Part shown: one piece after another, positions 34,357 through 42,931 of the stretch | How the letters are laid out: every line of letters begins with the position of its first letter | Numbering within the stretch: the stretch's first letter is position 1 | From: Actinomadura citrea | GTDB lineage: Bacteria; Actinomycetota; Actinomycetes; Streptosporangiales; Streptosporangiaceae | Direction of reading: 5' to 3' | NCBI RefSeq assembly: GCF_013409045.1 | Contig: NZ_JACCBT010000001.1 | Location: 6,510,001 to 6,574,000 of the forward strand | DNA length: 64,000 nt | Notes under the pieces: model-generated | What the model was told of the DNA's origin: nothing | What the model saw: only the letters and a program-made list of their open reading frames with translations | Databases searched by the model: none | Made by a program: the position numbers and the translations under genes

Positions 34357-34653
34357 TCAGGCGGCGCACTCGCGGCAGACCGGCCGGCCGTTCTTCTCGG
34401 TGGCCAGCTGGCTGCGATGGTGCACCAGGAAGCAGCGCGTGCAGGTGAACTCGTCGGCCTGCCGAGGCACCACCCGGAAGGTGAGCTCCTCGTTCGACAG
34501 GTCGGCGCCCGGCAGCTCGGCGACCTCGCCGGCGTCCAGGTCCTCGTCGATGATGCTGGCCGCCTTGTCGGCGCGCCGGGCCTGGAGCTCCTGGAGGCTG
34601 TCCTCGCTCAGGTCGTCGTCTGTCTTGCGTGGGCTGTCGTAGTCGGTCGCCAT
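34357..34653 (-). CDS. DUF4193 zinc-ribbon protein
   Basis: 98 aa. N-terminal MATDYDSPRKTDDD, an acidic middle, then a zinc-ribbon of CTRC (residues about 70-73) and CREC (about 93-96) around FLVHHRSQLA. This is the conserved actinobacterial DUF4193, which usually lies near dut and DUF3093. Here dut is 9.5 kb away and DUF3093 is not in the window. The C-terminal half is probably an RNA-polymerase or RNA-binding zinc domain; that is inference. Confidence 0.9.
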   Translation of the reverse strand: MATDYDSPRKTDDDLSEDSLQELQARRADKAASIIDEDLDAGEVAELPGADLSNEELTFRVVPRQADEFTCTRCFLVHHRSQLATEKNGRPVCRECAA

Positions 34654-35158
34654 CTTCTATCTCCATCCCCCTCAGTGCTTTATGCGCCCCGTCGCGCGGA
34701 TCTAACGCTCGGGGGACCGTTCTTGTGCCCGATCCGGGCGGGAAATTCTGTCACGGTTGGTGACCTGCGACACACGAGGCGCGACCGTTCCCACGAGTGA
34801 CACCCATCACCCGACTCTTTCCTCGCACTGTGCCATCCATCACATACCCGGCGAACGACACCGCCCCGTTCCGGGGACCGTGGCGCCTGCCGGGGTTCCC
34901 GCGGCGGCGGGGATCATATCGGTCCCGGAGGCGTTGTGCGCACCGATCGCCCCGGCGCGGCGGGATGGCCCGATCCGGCAGCTGGAACACCGAACCGGAT
35001 ACATCGGTGAAACGTCAGAACTAACGCGATATCGTGCCCGCCTGAGGTTGGGGGCGGATCCCCTGCGGGGGTCAGCCCGGCGATCGCCGGCACGGGGCCC
35101 CGCGAGCGGGTCCGGCGCACAATGTCGCGGACATCACTGCGGGTCACTGGAGGGTCAG
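34654..35158. other. 505-bp intergenic region, no gene seen
   Basis: Between divergent DUF4193 and the first kinase. Reading frames here are short and have no ribosome site. Structures noted are the perfect palindrome CCGGCGATCGCCGG (35077-35090) and GATCCCC/GGGGGTC flanking TGC just before it. The length suggests a long leader or regulated promoter for the kinase pair. Confidence 0.5.
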
Positions 35159-36826
35159 ATGCCGGATGCCGCTCCGCTGGAGCCGGGCGATCCTAGGGCA
35201 CTCGGACGGTACGAGGTCATCGGACGGTTGGGCGCCGGGGGCCAGGGCGCCGTCTTTTTGGGCAGGGCGCCGGGCGGCGGGTACGTCGCCGTCAAACTGC
35301 TGCACGCGCAGATGGCCAACGATCCGGCCGCACGCGCCCGGTTCACCCGCGAGGTCGCGGCGGCGCAGAAGGTCGAGCCCTTCTGCACGGCCCGGGTGCT
35401 GGAGGCCGACGTCCAGGGCGACCAGCCCTACGTCGTCAGCGAGTTCATCGACGGTCCGTCCCTGCACGACGTGGTCGCGCACGACGGCCCGCGGAGCGCG
35501 GCGGAGCTGGAGCGGCTCGCGATCGGCACGGTGACCGCGCTCGCGGCCATCCACGAGGCCGGGATCGTGCACCGCGACTTCAAGCCGAACAACGTCATGC
35601 TGGCCTCCGACGGCCCGCGCGTCGTCGACTTCGGCATCGCGCGGACGGTGAACTCGCAGGAGAGCGCCGTCACCGCGACCGGCATGGTGGTGGGCACGCC
35701 CGGCTACCTGGCGCCCGAGCAGCTGACCGGCGCGCCGCTCACCCCGGCGGTGGACATCTTCGCCTGGGCGGCGACCATGGTGTTCGCCGCCACCGGGCAG
35801 TCGCCGTTCGAGGCCGACACGCTGCCGGTCATCATCAACCGGATCCTCAACGAGGAGCCCGACCTGTCGGCGCTGCCCGCGGGTCCGCTGCGCGACCTGA
35901 TCGGACGCTGCCTGTCCAAGGACGCGGGTCTGCGGCCCCCGGCGGCGCAACTGCTGCTGAACCTGCTCGGCCACGTCGGCGCCGCGCCCGCGAACCAGGG
36001 CGCCGGGCAGGAGGACCTGCTCAACCAGGGCACCCGGATCGCCTCGCAGCTTCCGCCGCCGCCCCCGGTGCCGCCGGCGCCGCGGCCCCGGCCGCAGCAC
36101 CAGCCGATCACCCCGCCGCCGATGCCGCTGCACCAGGGCGGGATGCCCGGCCCGGCCACGCCGCCGCCGCAGCCGATCACGCCGCCGCCCATGCCGATGT
36201 ACCAGGGCGGGGGGATGCCGCCGCAGACGCAGCCGCGGATGCCGATGCCCCCCGGACCGCCCGGTCCGCAGTACGGGCCGCCGCCGAAGCAGTCGAGCTC
36301 CGCCGGGCCGATCATCGCGATCGGGTGCGGCGCGCTCGCGCTGATCGTGATCCTGGTGGTCGTGGTGCTCGCCATCATCGGCGCCAACAGCGACGACGAC
36401 CCGCCGACGCCGCCGGTCTACTCGCCGCCGAACACCTACACGCCGAGCGAGACGCCGACCAGCAGCACCACGGGCGGGCTGCTCGGCAACTTCACCGGCA
36501 ACGGGTACCAGCCGGGCGCCGGATCCGGCCACACCTCCTTCAGCGTCAAGTTCTCCCTGCTGTACTCCAGCGGCGTCGCGACGTACACCTATCCGTCCGG
36601 TGCCCAGGACAACTGCTACACCCGGCTGTCGCTGCTGTCCGGCGACGAGAACAGCTCGAAGGTCGAGTACCGGGAGACGCCGATGGCGGGGATGGACCCG
36701 AAGGAGTGCGCGTCCGGGTACGTCACGTTCATCCCGTCCTCCGGCGGCACCTCGATGCGGTGGGAGTGGCGCCAGAGCCAGTCCGAGACGAGCGCGACCG
36801 CCTACGGGACCGTGTCCAAGGCATGA
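35159..36826 (+). CDS. Ser/Thr protein kinase with extracellular sensor (kinase 1)
   Basis: 555 aa. Kinase domain about 17-272: glycine loop GAGGQG, Lys46, HRDFKPNN with Asp140, DFG 157-159, APE 185-187. A Pro/Met/Gln-rich juxtamembrane linker (about 297-380) leads to one helix (about 384-408) and a 147-residue external domain rich in Ser/Thr/Gly with two cysteines (DNCYTR, KECASG). ATG 35159 has GGAGG at 5 nt. It is coupled by ATGA to the second kinase. All catalytic residues are present; ligand and substrates unknown. Confidence 0.92.
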   Translation: MPDAAPLEPGDPRALGRYEVIGRLGAGGQGAVFLGRAPGGGYVAVKLLHAQMANDPAARARFTREVAAAQKVEPFCTARVLEADVQGDQPYVVSEFIDGPSLHDVVAHDGPRSAAELERLAIGTVTALAAIHEAGIVHRDFKPNNVMLASDGPRVVDFGIARTVNSQESAVTATGMVVGTPGYLAPEQLTGAPLTPAVDIFAWAATMVFAATGQSPFEADTLPVIINRILNEEPDLSALPAGPLRDLIGRCLSKDAGLRPPAAQLLLNLLGHVGAAPANQGAGQEDLLNQGTRIASQLPPPPPVPPAPRPRPQHQPITPPPMPLHQGGMPGPATPPPQPITPPPMPMYQGGGMPPQTQPRMPMPPGPPGPQYGPPPKQSSSAGPIIAIGCGALALIVILVVVVLAIIGANSDDDPPTPPVYSPPNTYTPSETPTSSTTGGLLGNFTGNGYQPGAGSGHTSFSVKFSLLYSSGVATYTYPSGAQDNCYTRLSLLSGDENSSKVEYRETPMAGMDPKECASGYVTFIPSSGGTSMRWEWRQSQSETSATAYGTVSKA

Positions 36827-39582
36827 CCGAGGTCGCCCCCCTCCGCAAGGGCGACCCCTCCCGGCTCGGCGCGTACCGGCTGACCGGCCTCCTCGGCGAG
36901 GGCGGGCAGGGCGCCGTCTACCTCGGGGAGGACGAACCGGGCCACCGGGTCGCCGTGAAGCTGCTGCACGCGCGCTTCAGCGGCGACCCGAAGGCCCGCT
37001 CGCGGTTCGCGGCCGAGGTCGCGGTCGCCAAGCGGGTGTCGGCGTTCTGCACGGCCCGCGTCCTGGACTCCGACGTCGAGGGCGACCGCCCCTACATCGT
37101 CAGCGAGTACATCGACGGGCCGGCGCTGTCGCGGGTCCTGGCGCAGGACGGTCCGCGGCGCGGCGCCGACCTGGACCGGCTGGCGATCGGGACGATGACG
37201 GCGCTCGCCGCGATCCACCAGGCGGGGGTCGTGCACCGCGACTTCAAGCCCGCCAACGTCCTGCTCGCGCCGGACGGCCCGCGGGTGATCGACTTCGGTA
37301 TCGCGCGGGCGCTGGACGCCACCGGGACCATGTCGAGCACGGCGGTCGGCACCCCCGCCTACATGGCGCCCGAGCAGATCTCCGGGGCGCGGGTCGGGCC
37401 GCCCGCCGACGTGTTCGCGTGGGGCGCCACGATGGCGTACGCGGCGAGCGGGCGGCCGGCGTTCGGGCAGGACTCCATCCCCGCGGTGATGCACCGCATC
37501 CTGAACCTGCCGCCCGAGCTCGGCGACCTTCCCGAGCCGCTGCGCGGCATCGTGGCGAACTGCCTCAGCAAGGACCCGGCGCTGCGTCCCGCCTCCCAGA
37601 TGGTCCTGGCGCACCTGCTGGCGCTGGCGGGCAGCCTCCCCCAGCCGGGCGCCCAGCAGAACGACGCCCTGATGCTCACCCAGGGCGCCCAGACGGCGGC
37701 CACCGAGTCCGCACGGCTGCGGACGCAGACACCGCAGCCCTTCCAGGCCGGCCCTCCGGTGCCGCAGACGCCGCCGTACACGCCCCCGCACACCTCACCG
37801 CACACGCCTCCGCACGCGCCGCCGCCCATGCCCGGCGCGGGGTGGCCCTCACCGGCCCCGCCGCCCAACGGCGACACACCCGCGACGTGGCCGTCCGTCT
37901 CCGCTCCGGGGGTCGACTTCACCAAGCCGTCCGGAGGCGGAAAGGGGCCCCGCATCGGCGTTCTCGCCAGCGTGGGGGGCGCCGCGCTGGCCGTGCTGGT
38001 TCTCGCCTCCGGCGTGGCCTGGGTCCAGCTCCGCGGGGACGGCGACCATGGCTCGACGGCCACGCGCGGACGGGTCGGCGGGACGCTGCCCATCGCGATG
38101 TCGACGCCGACCGCCACCGACGGCGGCTTCGACCCCTCCCGCGCCCTCGGCGGCACCGAGCGGTTCCTCAGCAAGCAGCTGTTCACCGGCCTCACCGAGG
38201 TCGGCGCCGACGGCACCGCCCGCCCCCGGCTCGCGACGGCGATCACGCCGGACGCCGAATGCCGCACGTGGACCATCTCGCTCAAGTACGGGACGACCTT
38301 CACCAACGGCGAGGCCGTCGACGCGCACGCGTTCGCCCGCGGCTGGGCGCGCAGCGCGGCGGACAAGACCGGCCCCGCGTCCTACCTGATGACCGACATC
38401 GAGGGGTACTCCTCGGTGTCGGGAAGCGGGACCGGGCTGCTGTCCGGGGTCACGGTGGTCTCGGGCACCGCGCTCGAAGTCGAGCTCACCTCCCCCAACT
38501 GCGACTTCGCGGCCCGGCTGTCCGAACCGGCGTTCATGCCCGTCCCGGAGGAGGCGGGCAAGGTCGACAACGCGGCGTTCAACACCCGTCCCATCGGCAA
38601 CGGCCCGTTCAAGCTGCAGGACTACCGCAAGGGTGCGTCGGTCTCGCTCGTCCGCAACGACCGCTGGGCGTTCGGCAAGACCAGGCTGGACGGCGTCACC
38701 GTGACGCTGACCGACGATTCCGCCAAGGGGCGCGCCGCCTACACGGCCGGGCAGACCGACTGGTACGCGGTGGGCACCGAGAATCTGGCCTCGACTCCGA
38801 GGACGGGCCTGGTCTCCCATCCCGCGCCGTTCACCCGGATGCTCGTCCCGATCACCGCCCGGGGCCCGATGAAGTCGAAGGAGGCCCGGCAGGCCGTCTC
38901 CTACGCCCTCGACCGGAGCAAGCTCAGCCTGGCTCTCGGCGGGTTCCACGAGCCCGCACACGGCATCGTCCCGGTTCCGGTTCCCGGGTTCGGCGGGCGC
39001 GGTGTCTGCCCGTCCTGCGACGCGACGGACCCCGAGAAGGCCAAGATGCTGGCCACGCAGGCCGGGTTGGGGACGGACACGCCCGTCCGGCTGTACTACC
39101 GCCAGTCGCCCGTCGACCAGAGCCTCGCCACGGTCGTCAGTTCGCAGCTGAAGTCGGCGCTGGGCCTGGAGGTCGAGATGAAGTCCTACCCCGTCTCCGA
39201 GTTCACGAAGTACCGCGACGACGTCATGTCCAAGGACTCGTCCGGGCTGGCCTTCCTCCCCTACGGTCCGGACTACCCGGGCGCCTACACGATGCTGTGG
39301 CCCCTGCTGGGCGGCGGCGAGGCGAGCGACACGGGCTTCTACAACCTGGGCAAGTGGAGGAACGACACCTTCGACCAAACGGTCTCCAGGGCGCTCAGGA
39401 CGACGGCGCCGGACGACCGGACCGGCCTGTTCAGGCAGGCGGAGAAGGTGGCGCTGGACGACATGGCCCTCATCCCGCTGCTCAACGACACTCGCGTCGC
39501 CATGGTCCGGCCCGGCAGGTACGTCGGGCTGGAGCCCGACTACGACGGCGACCCCACCGTGGCGACCGCCGCGCTCAAGTAG
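36823..39582 (+). CDS. Ser/Thr kinase fused to extracellular peptide-binding (SBP_bac_5) domain
   Basis: 919 aa. Kinase domain 17-270 (Lys46, HRDFKPAN with Asp140, DFG 157-159, APE 182-184), Pro/His-rich linker (about 305-370), one helix (about 378-402), then residues 415-919 as a full family-5 solute-binding protein: GGTLPIAMSTPTATDGGFDP, TWTISLKYGTTFTNGEAVDA, AFNTRPIGNGPFKL, ARQAVSYALDRSKLS, EVEMKSYPVSEFTKYRDD. In transporters this domain delivers oligopeptides; here it is tethered as a receptor, so peptide or muropeptide sensing is plausible. Start is an ATGA overlap with kinase 1. Confidence 0.93.
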   Translation: MTEVAPLRKGDPSRLGAYRLTGLLGEGGQGAVYLGEDEPGHRVAVKLLHARFSGDPKARSRFAAEVAVAKRVSAFCTARVLDSDVEGDRPYIVSEYIDGPALSRVLAQDGPRRGADLDRLAIGTMTALAAIHQAGVVHRDFKPANVLLAPDGPRVIDFGIARALDATGTMSSTAVGTPAYMAPEQISGARVGPPADVFAWGATMAYAASGRPAFGQDSIPAVMHRILNLPPELGDLPEPLRGIVANCLSKDPALRPASQMVLAHLLALAGSLPQPGAQQNDALMLTQGAQTAATESARLRTQTPQPFQAGPPVPQTPPYTPPHTSPHTPPHAPPPMPGAGWPSPAPPPNGDTPATWPSVSAPGVDFTKPSGGGKGPRIGVLASVGGAALAVLVLASGVAWVQLRGDGDHGSTATRGRVGGTLPIAMSTPTATDGGFDPSRALGGTERFLSKQLFTGLTEVGADGTARPRLATAITPDAECRTWTISLKYGTTFTNGEAVDAHAFARGWARSAADKTGPASYLMTDIEGYSSVSGSGTGLLSGVTVVSGTALEVELTSPNCDFAARLSEPAFMPVPEEAGKVDNAAFNTRPIGNGPFKLQDYRKGASVSLVRNDRWAFGKTRLDGVTVTLTDDSAKGRAAYTAGQTDWYAVGTENLASTPRTGLVSHPAPFTRMLVPITARGPMKSKEARQAVSYALDRSKLSLALGGFHEPAHGIVPVPVPGFGGRGVCPSCDATDPEKAKMLATQAGLGTDTPVRLYYRQSPVDQSLATVVSSQLKSALGLEVEMKSYPVSEFTKYRDDVMSKDSSGLAFLPYGPDYPGAYTMLWPLLGGGEASDTGFYNLGKWRNDTFDQTVSRALRTTAPDDRTGLFRQAEKVALDDMALIPLLNDTRVAMVRPGRYVGLEPDYDGDPTVATAALK

Positions 39583-39609
39583 CGGTGGCGACCGCCGCGC
39601 TCAAGTAGC
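39559..39609. repeat. 26-bp tandem duplication across the kinase stop codon
   Basis: The 25-nt segment at 39559-39583, which encodes the last residues VATAALK and the TAG stop, is repeated exactly at 39585-39609 with a 26-bp period. The second copy lies after the stop and is out of frame with the first. It looks like a recent slippage or unequal event that left the protein unchanged. Confidence 0.95.
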
Positions 39610-39626
39610 CGCGGCGGCCGCCGGGC

Positions 39627-40991
39627 TCACGCGGCCGGCAGGCCCGGGGGGAGGCGGACGGTGACGATCAGCCCGCCGCCCGGCCGCGGCGCCGCGTAGA
39701 CGGCGCCGCGGTGCGCCAGCACCACCGAGCGGACGATCGACAGGCCGAGCCCCGCGCCCTTGGCGGACTCGACGCGGTCGGCGTTCAGCCGCCGGAACGG
39801 CTCGAACAGCCGCTCCACCTCGTAGGCGGGCACGACGGGCCCGGTGTTCTCGACCTGGACGGTGGCGTAGCCCTCCAGCATGCCGGTGCGGATCCACAGC
39901 TCGCCGCCGTCCTCGACGTTGTGCTTGATCGCGTTCTCGACGAGGTTGGACACCAGGTGCTCCAGCAGGACCGGGTCGCCGAGCGCCGTCCCGGAGGTCA
40001 GCTCCGGGTGGACGGCGACGTCGTGGTCGTGGTCGCGGCGGGCCGACTGCTCCAGCACCGTCGCCGCCACCTCCGCCAGGTCGACCGGCGTGCGGGCGGT
40101 CAGCTCCCGCTCGCTGCGGGCGAGCAGCAGCAGCCCCTCGATGAGCCGCTCGTGCCGGGCGTTGGTCGCCAGCAGCGTCCGGCCGACGGCGCGCAGGTCG
40201 TCGGAGACCTCCGGGTCGCCGAGCGCGACCTCCAGCAGCGTCCGGTTGATCGCGAGCGGGGTGCGCAGCTCGTGCGAGGCGTTCGCGACGAACCGGCGCT
40301 GGGTGTCGAACGCCTGCCCGAGCCGCTCCAGCATCGCGTCGAACGTGTCGGCCAGCTCCTTGATCTCGTCGTCCGGGCCCTCCAGCGCGATCCGCTCGTG
40401 CAGCGTGCTCTCCGACAGCCGGCGCGCGGTGGTGGTGACCCGCTGCAGGGGGCTGAGCGCCCGGTCGGCGACGAACCAGCCGAGCACCAGCGTGATGACG
40501 CCCACTCCGCCGAGCGCGAGCAGCGACCGGCCGACGAGCTGGCGCATCGTCTGCTCGACGAACTGGCGCTGCAGCTCGGCCGCCTCCGCGTCGGAGATGC
40601 CGAAGCCGATCACCTTGACGTTGCCGAGGATGTTGGCCATCAGGACCGACATCACGAACAGCAGCAGCGCGCCCGCCATGAAGAACAGCAGCCCGTACAG
40701 CAGGGTGAGGCGCAGCCGCACGCTCATCCGGCCCGGCATCACGGTCATCTGGGCGAACGGCCCGCCGCCCTCGCCGCGCCACATGCCCTTCGCGGCCGGG
40801 TGCGGCTGGGGGACCTGCTGCGGGCCGGGGCGGCGCCACCGCCCGCCGCGCCGGCCCCCGGCGTCGCCGGGGTCGCCGGGAAGCGCGGTCGGTTGCGTGG
40901 CCTGCGGGCCGCCCTCCTGGGGCGGGTTCGAGCGGGCGGCCTCGCCGTCCGGCCCGTCCGGGCGGTCCTGGGGTGCGGTCTCCTCGGTCAC
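39627..40991 (-). CDS. cutS: Sensor histidine kinase, CutS-like
   Basis: 454 aa. A disordered N-terminus (1-85) precedes two helices (about 92-119 and 155-174) that flank a very short 35-residue external segment; then HAMP, the phosphoacceptor box NASHELRTPL (His240), N box NLVENAIKHN and G box GAGLGLSIV. GTG 40991 overlaps the stop of the response regulator. The regulator downstream of this logic is clearly CutR-like, so this is its partner. Streptomyces CutS is reported to use sensor cysteines; none is present here. Confidence 0.88.
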   Translation of the reverse strand: MTEETAPQDRPDGPDGEAARSNPPQEGGPQATQPTALPGDPGDAGGRRGGRWRRPGPQQVPQPHPAAKGMWRGEGGGPFAQMTVMPGRMSVRLRLTLLYGLLFFMAGALLLFVMSVLMANILGNVKVIGFGISDAEAAELQRQFVEQTMRQLVGRSLLALGGVGVITLVLGWFVADRALSPLQRVTTTARRLSESTLHERIALEGPDDEIKELADTFDAMLERLGQAFDTQRRFVANASHELRTPLAINRTLLEVALGDPEVSDDLRAVGRTLLATNARHERLIEGLLLLARSERELTARTPVDLAEVAATVLEQSARRDHDHDVAVHPELTSGTALGDPVLLEHLVSNLVENAIKHNVEDGGELWIRTGMLEGYATVQVENTGPVVPAYEVERLFEPFRRLNADRVESAKGAGLGLSIVRSVVLAHRGAVYAAPRPGGGLIVTVRLPPGLPAA

Positions 40992-41641
40992 AGGCGGTAT
41001 CCCACGCCGGGCACGGTCTCGATCACCGGGGGGTCGCCGAGCTTCTTGCGCAGCGTCATCATCGTGACCCGGACCACGTTGGTGAAGGGGTCGATGTGCT
41101 CGTCCCACGCCTTCTCCAGCAGGTGCTCGGAGCTGACGACGGCGCCGTCGGCGCTGAGCAGCACCTCCAGCACCGCGAACTCCTTGCGGGTCAGCTCCAC
41201 CGGGCGGCCGTCGCGCGCGACCTCGCGGCGGGCCGGATCGAGGGTGATCCCGGCGCGCTCCAGGACGGGCGGCAGCGGCGCGGCGGCGCGCCGGCCGAGG
41301 GCGCGCACCCGGGCGATCAGCTCGGCGAACGCGAACGGCTTGGCCAGGTAGTCGTCGGCCCCGATGGACAGGCCCTCGACCCGGTCGTCCAGCTCCCCCG
41401 CCGCCGTCAGCATGATGATCCGCGCCGGGTAGCGCTGCGCCACGAGCTGCTTGCAGACGTCGTCGCCGTGCACCTTGGGCAGGTCCCGGTCCAGCACGAT
41501 CACGTCGTACTCGTTGACGCTCGCCCGCTCCAGCGCGCCCGCGCCGTCGTAGGCCACGTCCACGGCCAGCGTCTCCCTGCGCAGACCGGTGGCGATCGCG
41601 TCGGCGAGCACGCGCTCGTCCTCGACGACTAGAACACGCAA
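40988..41641 (-). CDS. cutR: OmpR-family response regulator, CutR-like
   Basis: 217 aa. Receiver domain with acidic pocket (VVEDE), phosphoacceptor Asp51 (VLDRDLP) and Lys101 (AKPFAF), then a winged-helix domain: PLPPVLERAGITLDPARREV, RKEFAVLEVLL, DPFTNVVRVTMMTLRKKLG. These phrases match Streptomyces CutR closely from memory. The start is TTG 41641 with GGGGGA 4 nt upstream; the longer frame to 41803 is rejected. First gene of the pair. Confidence 0.9.
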   Translation of the reverse strand: MRVLVVEDERVLADAIATGLRRETLAVDVAYDGAGALERASVNEYDVIVLDRDLPKVHGDDVCKQLVAQRYPARIIMLTAAGELDDRVEGLSIGADDYLAKPFAFAELIARVRALGRRAAAPLPPVLERAGITLDPARREVARDGRPVELTRKEFAVLEVLLSADGAVVSSEHLLEKAWDEHIDPFTNVVRVTMMTLRKKLGDPPVIETVPGVGYRL

Positions 41642-41862
41642 AGGGTCCCCCTTCTCGTCGGGCGCGGCCGGCCCCGCACCCGGAACATTGCCCGCTTCAC
41701 ATATGCCATGGAGGCCGTAAGACGCCCGTAAGCAGCTGTTCCTCTCCCGGTACGCCAGATCGCGATCTCGCGGACGCAAGGATCTGCGAAAATTGCATCG
41801 CAAGTCAGGTTTACCTTCAGCCTAGGCCTGGGTAGGCATGGGCACGATCCGGGAGGAGGCCC

Positions 41863-42039
41863 ATGGGCGAGTTGACACGCATGATCCAGCAGCGGCTCGA
41901 CGACGCGTACGCGTCGCTGCGGAGCGCCCACCAGGATGGGGACACCTACCTGGCGGACATCCGCCAGGAGGAGATCGACGACCTGCGCCGGATCGCAGCG
42001 AACAACGACATCGGCGTCGAACCGCCCCGCTGCGACTGA
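41863..42039 (+). CDS. Small conserved-looking acidic protein (58 aa)
   Basis: MGELTRMIQQRLDDAYASLR continues to a predicted helical, Asp/Glu-rich protein ending EPPRCD. GGGAGGAGG lies 3-9 nt before ATG 41863, one of the best ribosome sites in the window, and a 14-bp terminator follows the stop. It is divergent from cutR. Codon third positions are strongly GC. Function unknown. Confidence 0.8.
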   Translation: MGELTRMIQQRLDDAYASLRSAHQDGDTYLADIRQEEIDDLRRIAANNDIGVEPPRCD

Positions 42040-42067
42040 CCCCGCCGTCGCAAGGCGCTGTCCGTGA

Positions 42068-42100
42068 CGGGGAGCCCGGGACCTGGTCCCGGGCTCCCCG
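42068..42100. terminator. 14-bp hairpin terminator
   Basis: CGGGGAGCCCGGGA pairs perfectly with TCCCGGGCTCCCCG around the loop CCTGG, 28 bp after the 58-aa gene and 22 bp beyond the convergent monophosphatase stop. Confidence 0.85.
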
Positions 42101-42121
42101 TTCCGGTTTCCCCCGCTCGCG

Positions 42122-42931
42122 TCAGTCCCTGGCCGGGTCGAGCGGGGCCAGCAGGTCGTGCAGGGCCTCGAACGTGCCCGGGCCGGCGGCGATGGTCAGC
42201 TCCGGGCCGGGGGCCGCGCCGTGCAGCCCCTCGACGCGCCCGCCCGCCTCCCGGACGATCAGCCCGCCGGCGGCGATGTCCCACGCCTGGACGCCGCGCT
42301 CGTAGTAGGCGTCCGCGCGCCCGGCCGCGAGGGAGCACAGGTCGACGCAGCACGACCCGCCCCGGCGGATGTCGCGGATGTTCGGCAGCACCCCGGTGAG
42401 GACCTCCGCCTGCCTCGCCCGCCGTCCCGCCTCGTAGCCGAACCCGGTGGACACCAGCGCGCGGCCGAGCGGTACGTGCGCGTTCACGCGGAGCTCGCGG
42501 GTGCCCGCCGCCGTGTGCTGGACGGCGCCGCCGCCGAGCACCGCAGTGCAGGTCTCGCCGCGGCGCGGGATCTCCACCACCCCGACGACGGCCTCGCCGT
42601 CCACCTCGGCGGCGATGCTGACCGCCCAGTCGGGCAGGTCGTAGAGGTAGTTGACGGTCCCGTCGATGGGGTCGACCACCCAGCGCACGCCGCTGGCGCC
42701 GGCCTGGGTGCCGCCCTCCTCGCCGAGGAACCCGTCGCCGGGGCGCACCGCCCTGATCCGCTCGATGATCAGCTTTTCGGCGGCGCGGTCCATCTGGGTG
42801 ACGACGTCGGTCGGGGACGACTTGGTCTGGACGACGTCCGGGCCGCCCGCGGGGCGCTGGTCGACCAGCATCCGGCCGGCCTCGCGGGCGGTCGCCACGG
42901 CCAGCTCCAGCAGCTCCTCGGCCAGGCTCAT
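42122..42931 (-). CDS. suhB: Inositol monophosphatase family protein
   Basis: 269 aa. Mg-dependent phosphatase motifs are in order: LGEEGG near residue 70, the signature WVVDPIDGTVNYLYDLPDWA near 86-105, and WDIAAGGLIVREAGG near 215-229. Members hydrolyse inositol-1-phosphate, a step toward mycothiol and phosphatidylinositol, or related sugar phosphates. It starts by ATGA overlap with ferrochelatase. The suhB name is by position and similarity; substrate uncertain. Confidence 0.9.
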   Translation of the reverse strand: MSLAEELLELAVATAREAGRMLVDQRPAGGPDVVQTKSSPTDVVTQMDRAAEKLIIERIRAVRPGDGFLGEEGGTQAGASGVRWVVDPIDGTVNYLYDLPDWAVSIAAEVDGEAVVGVVEIPRRGETCTAVLGGGAVQHTAAGTRELRVNAHVPLGRALVSTGFGYEAGRRARQAEVLTGVLPNIRDIRRGGSCCVDLCSLAAGRADAYYERGVQAWDIAAGGLIVREAGGRVEGLHGAAPGPELTIAAGPGTFEALHDLLAPLDPARD

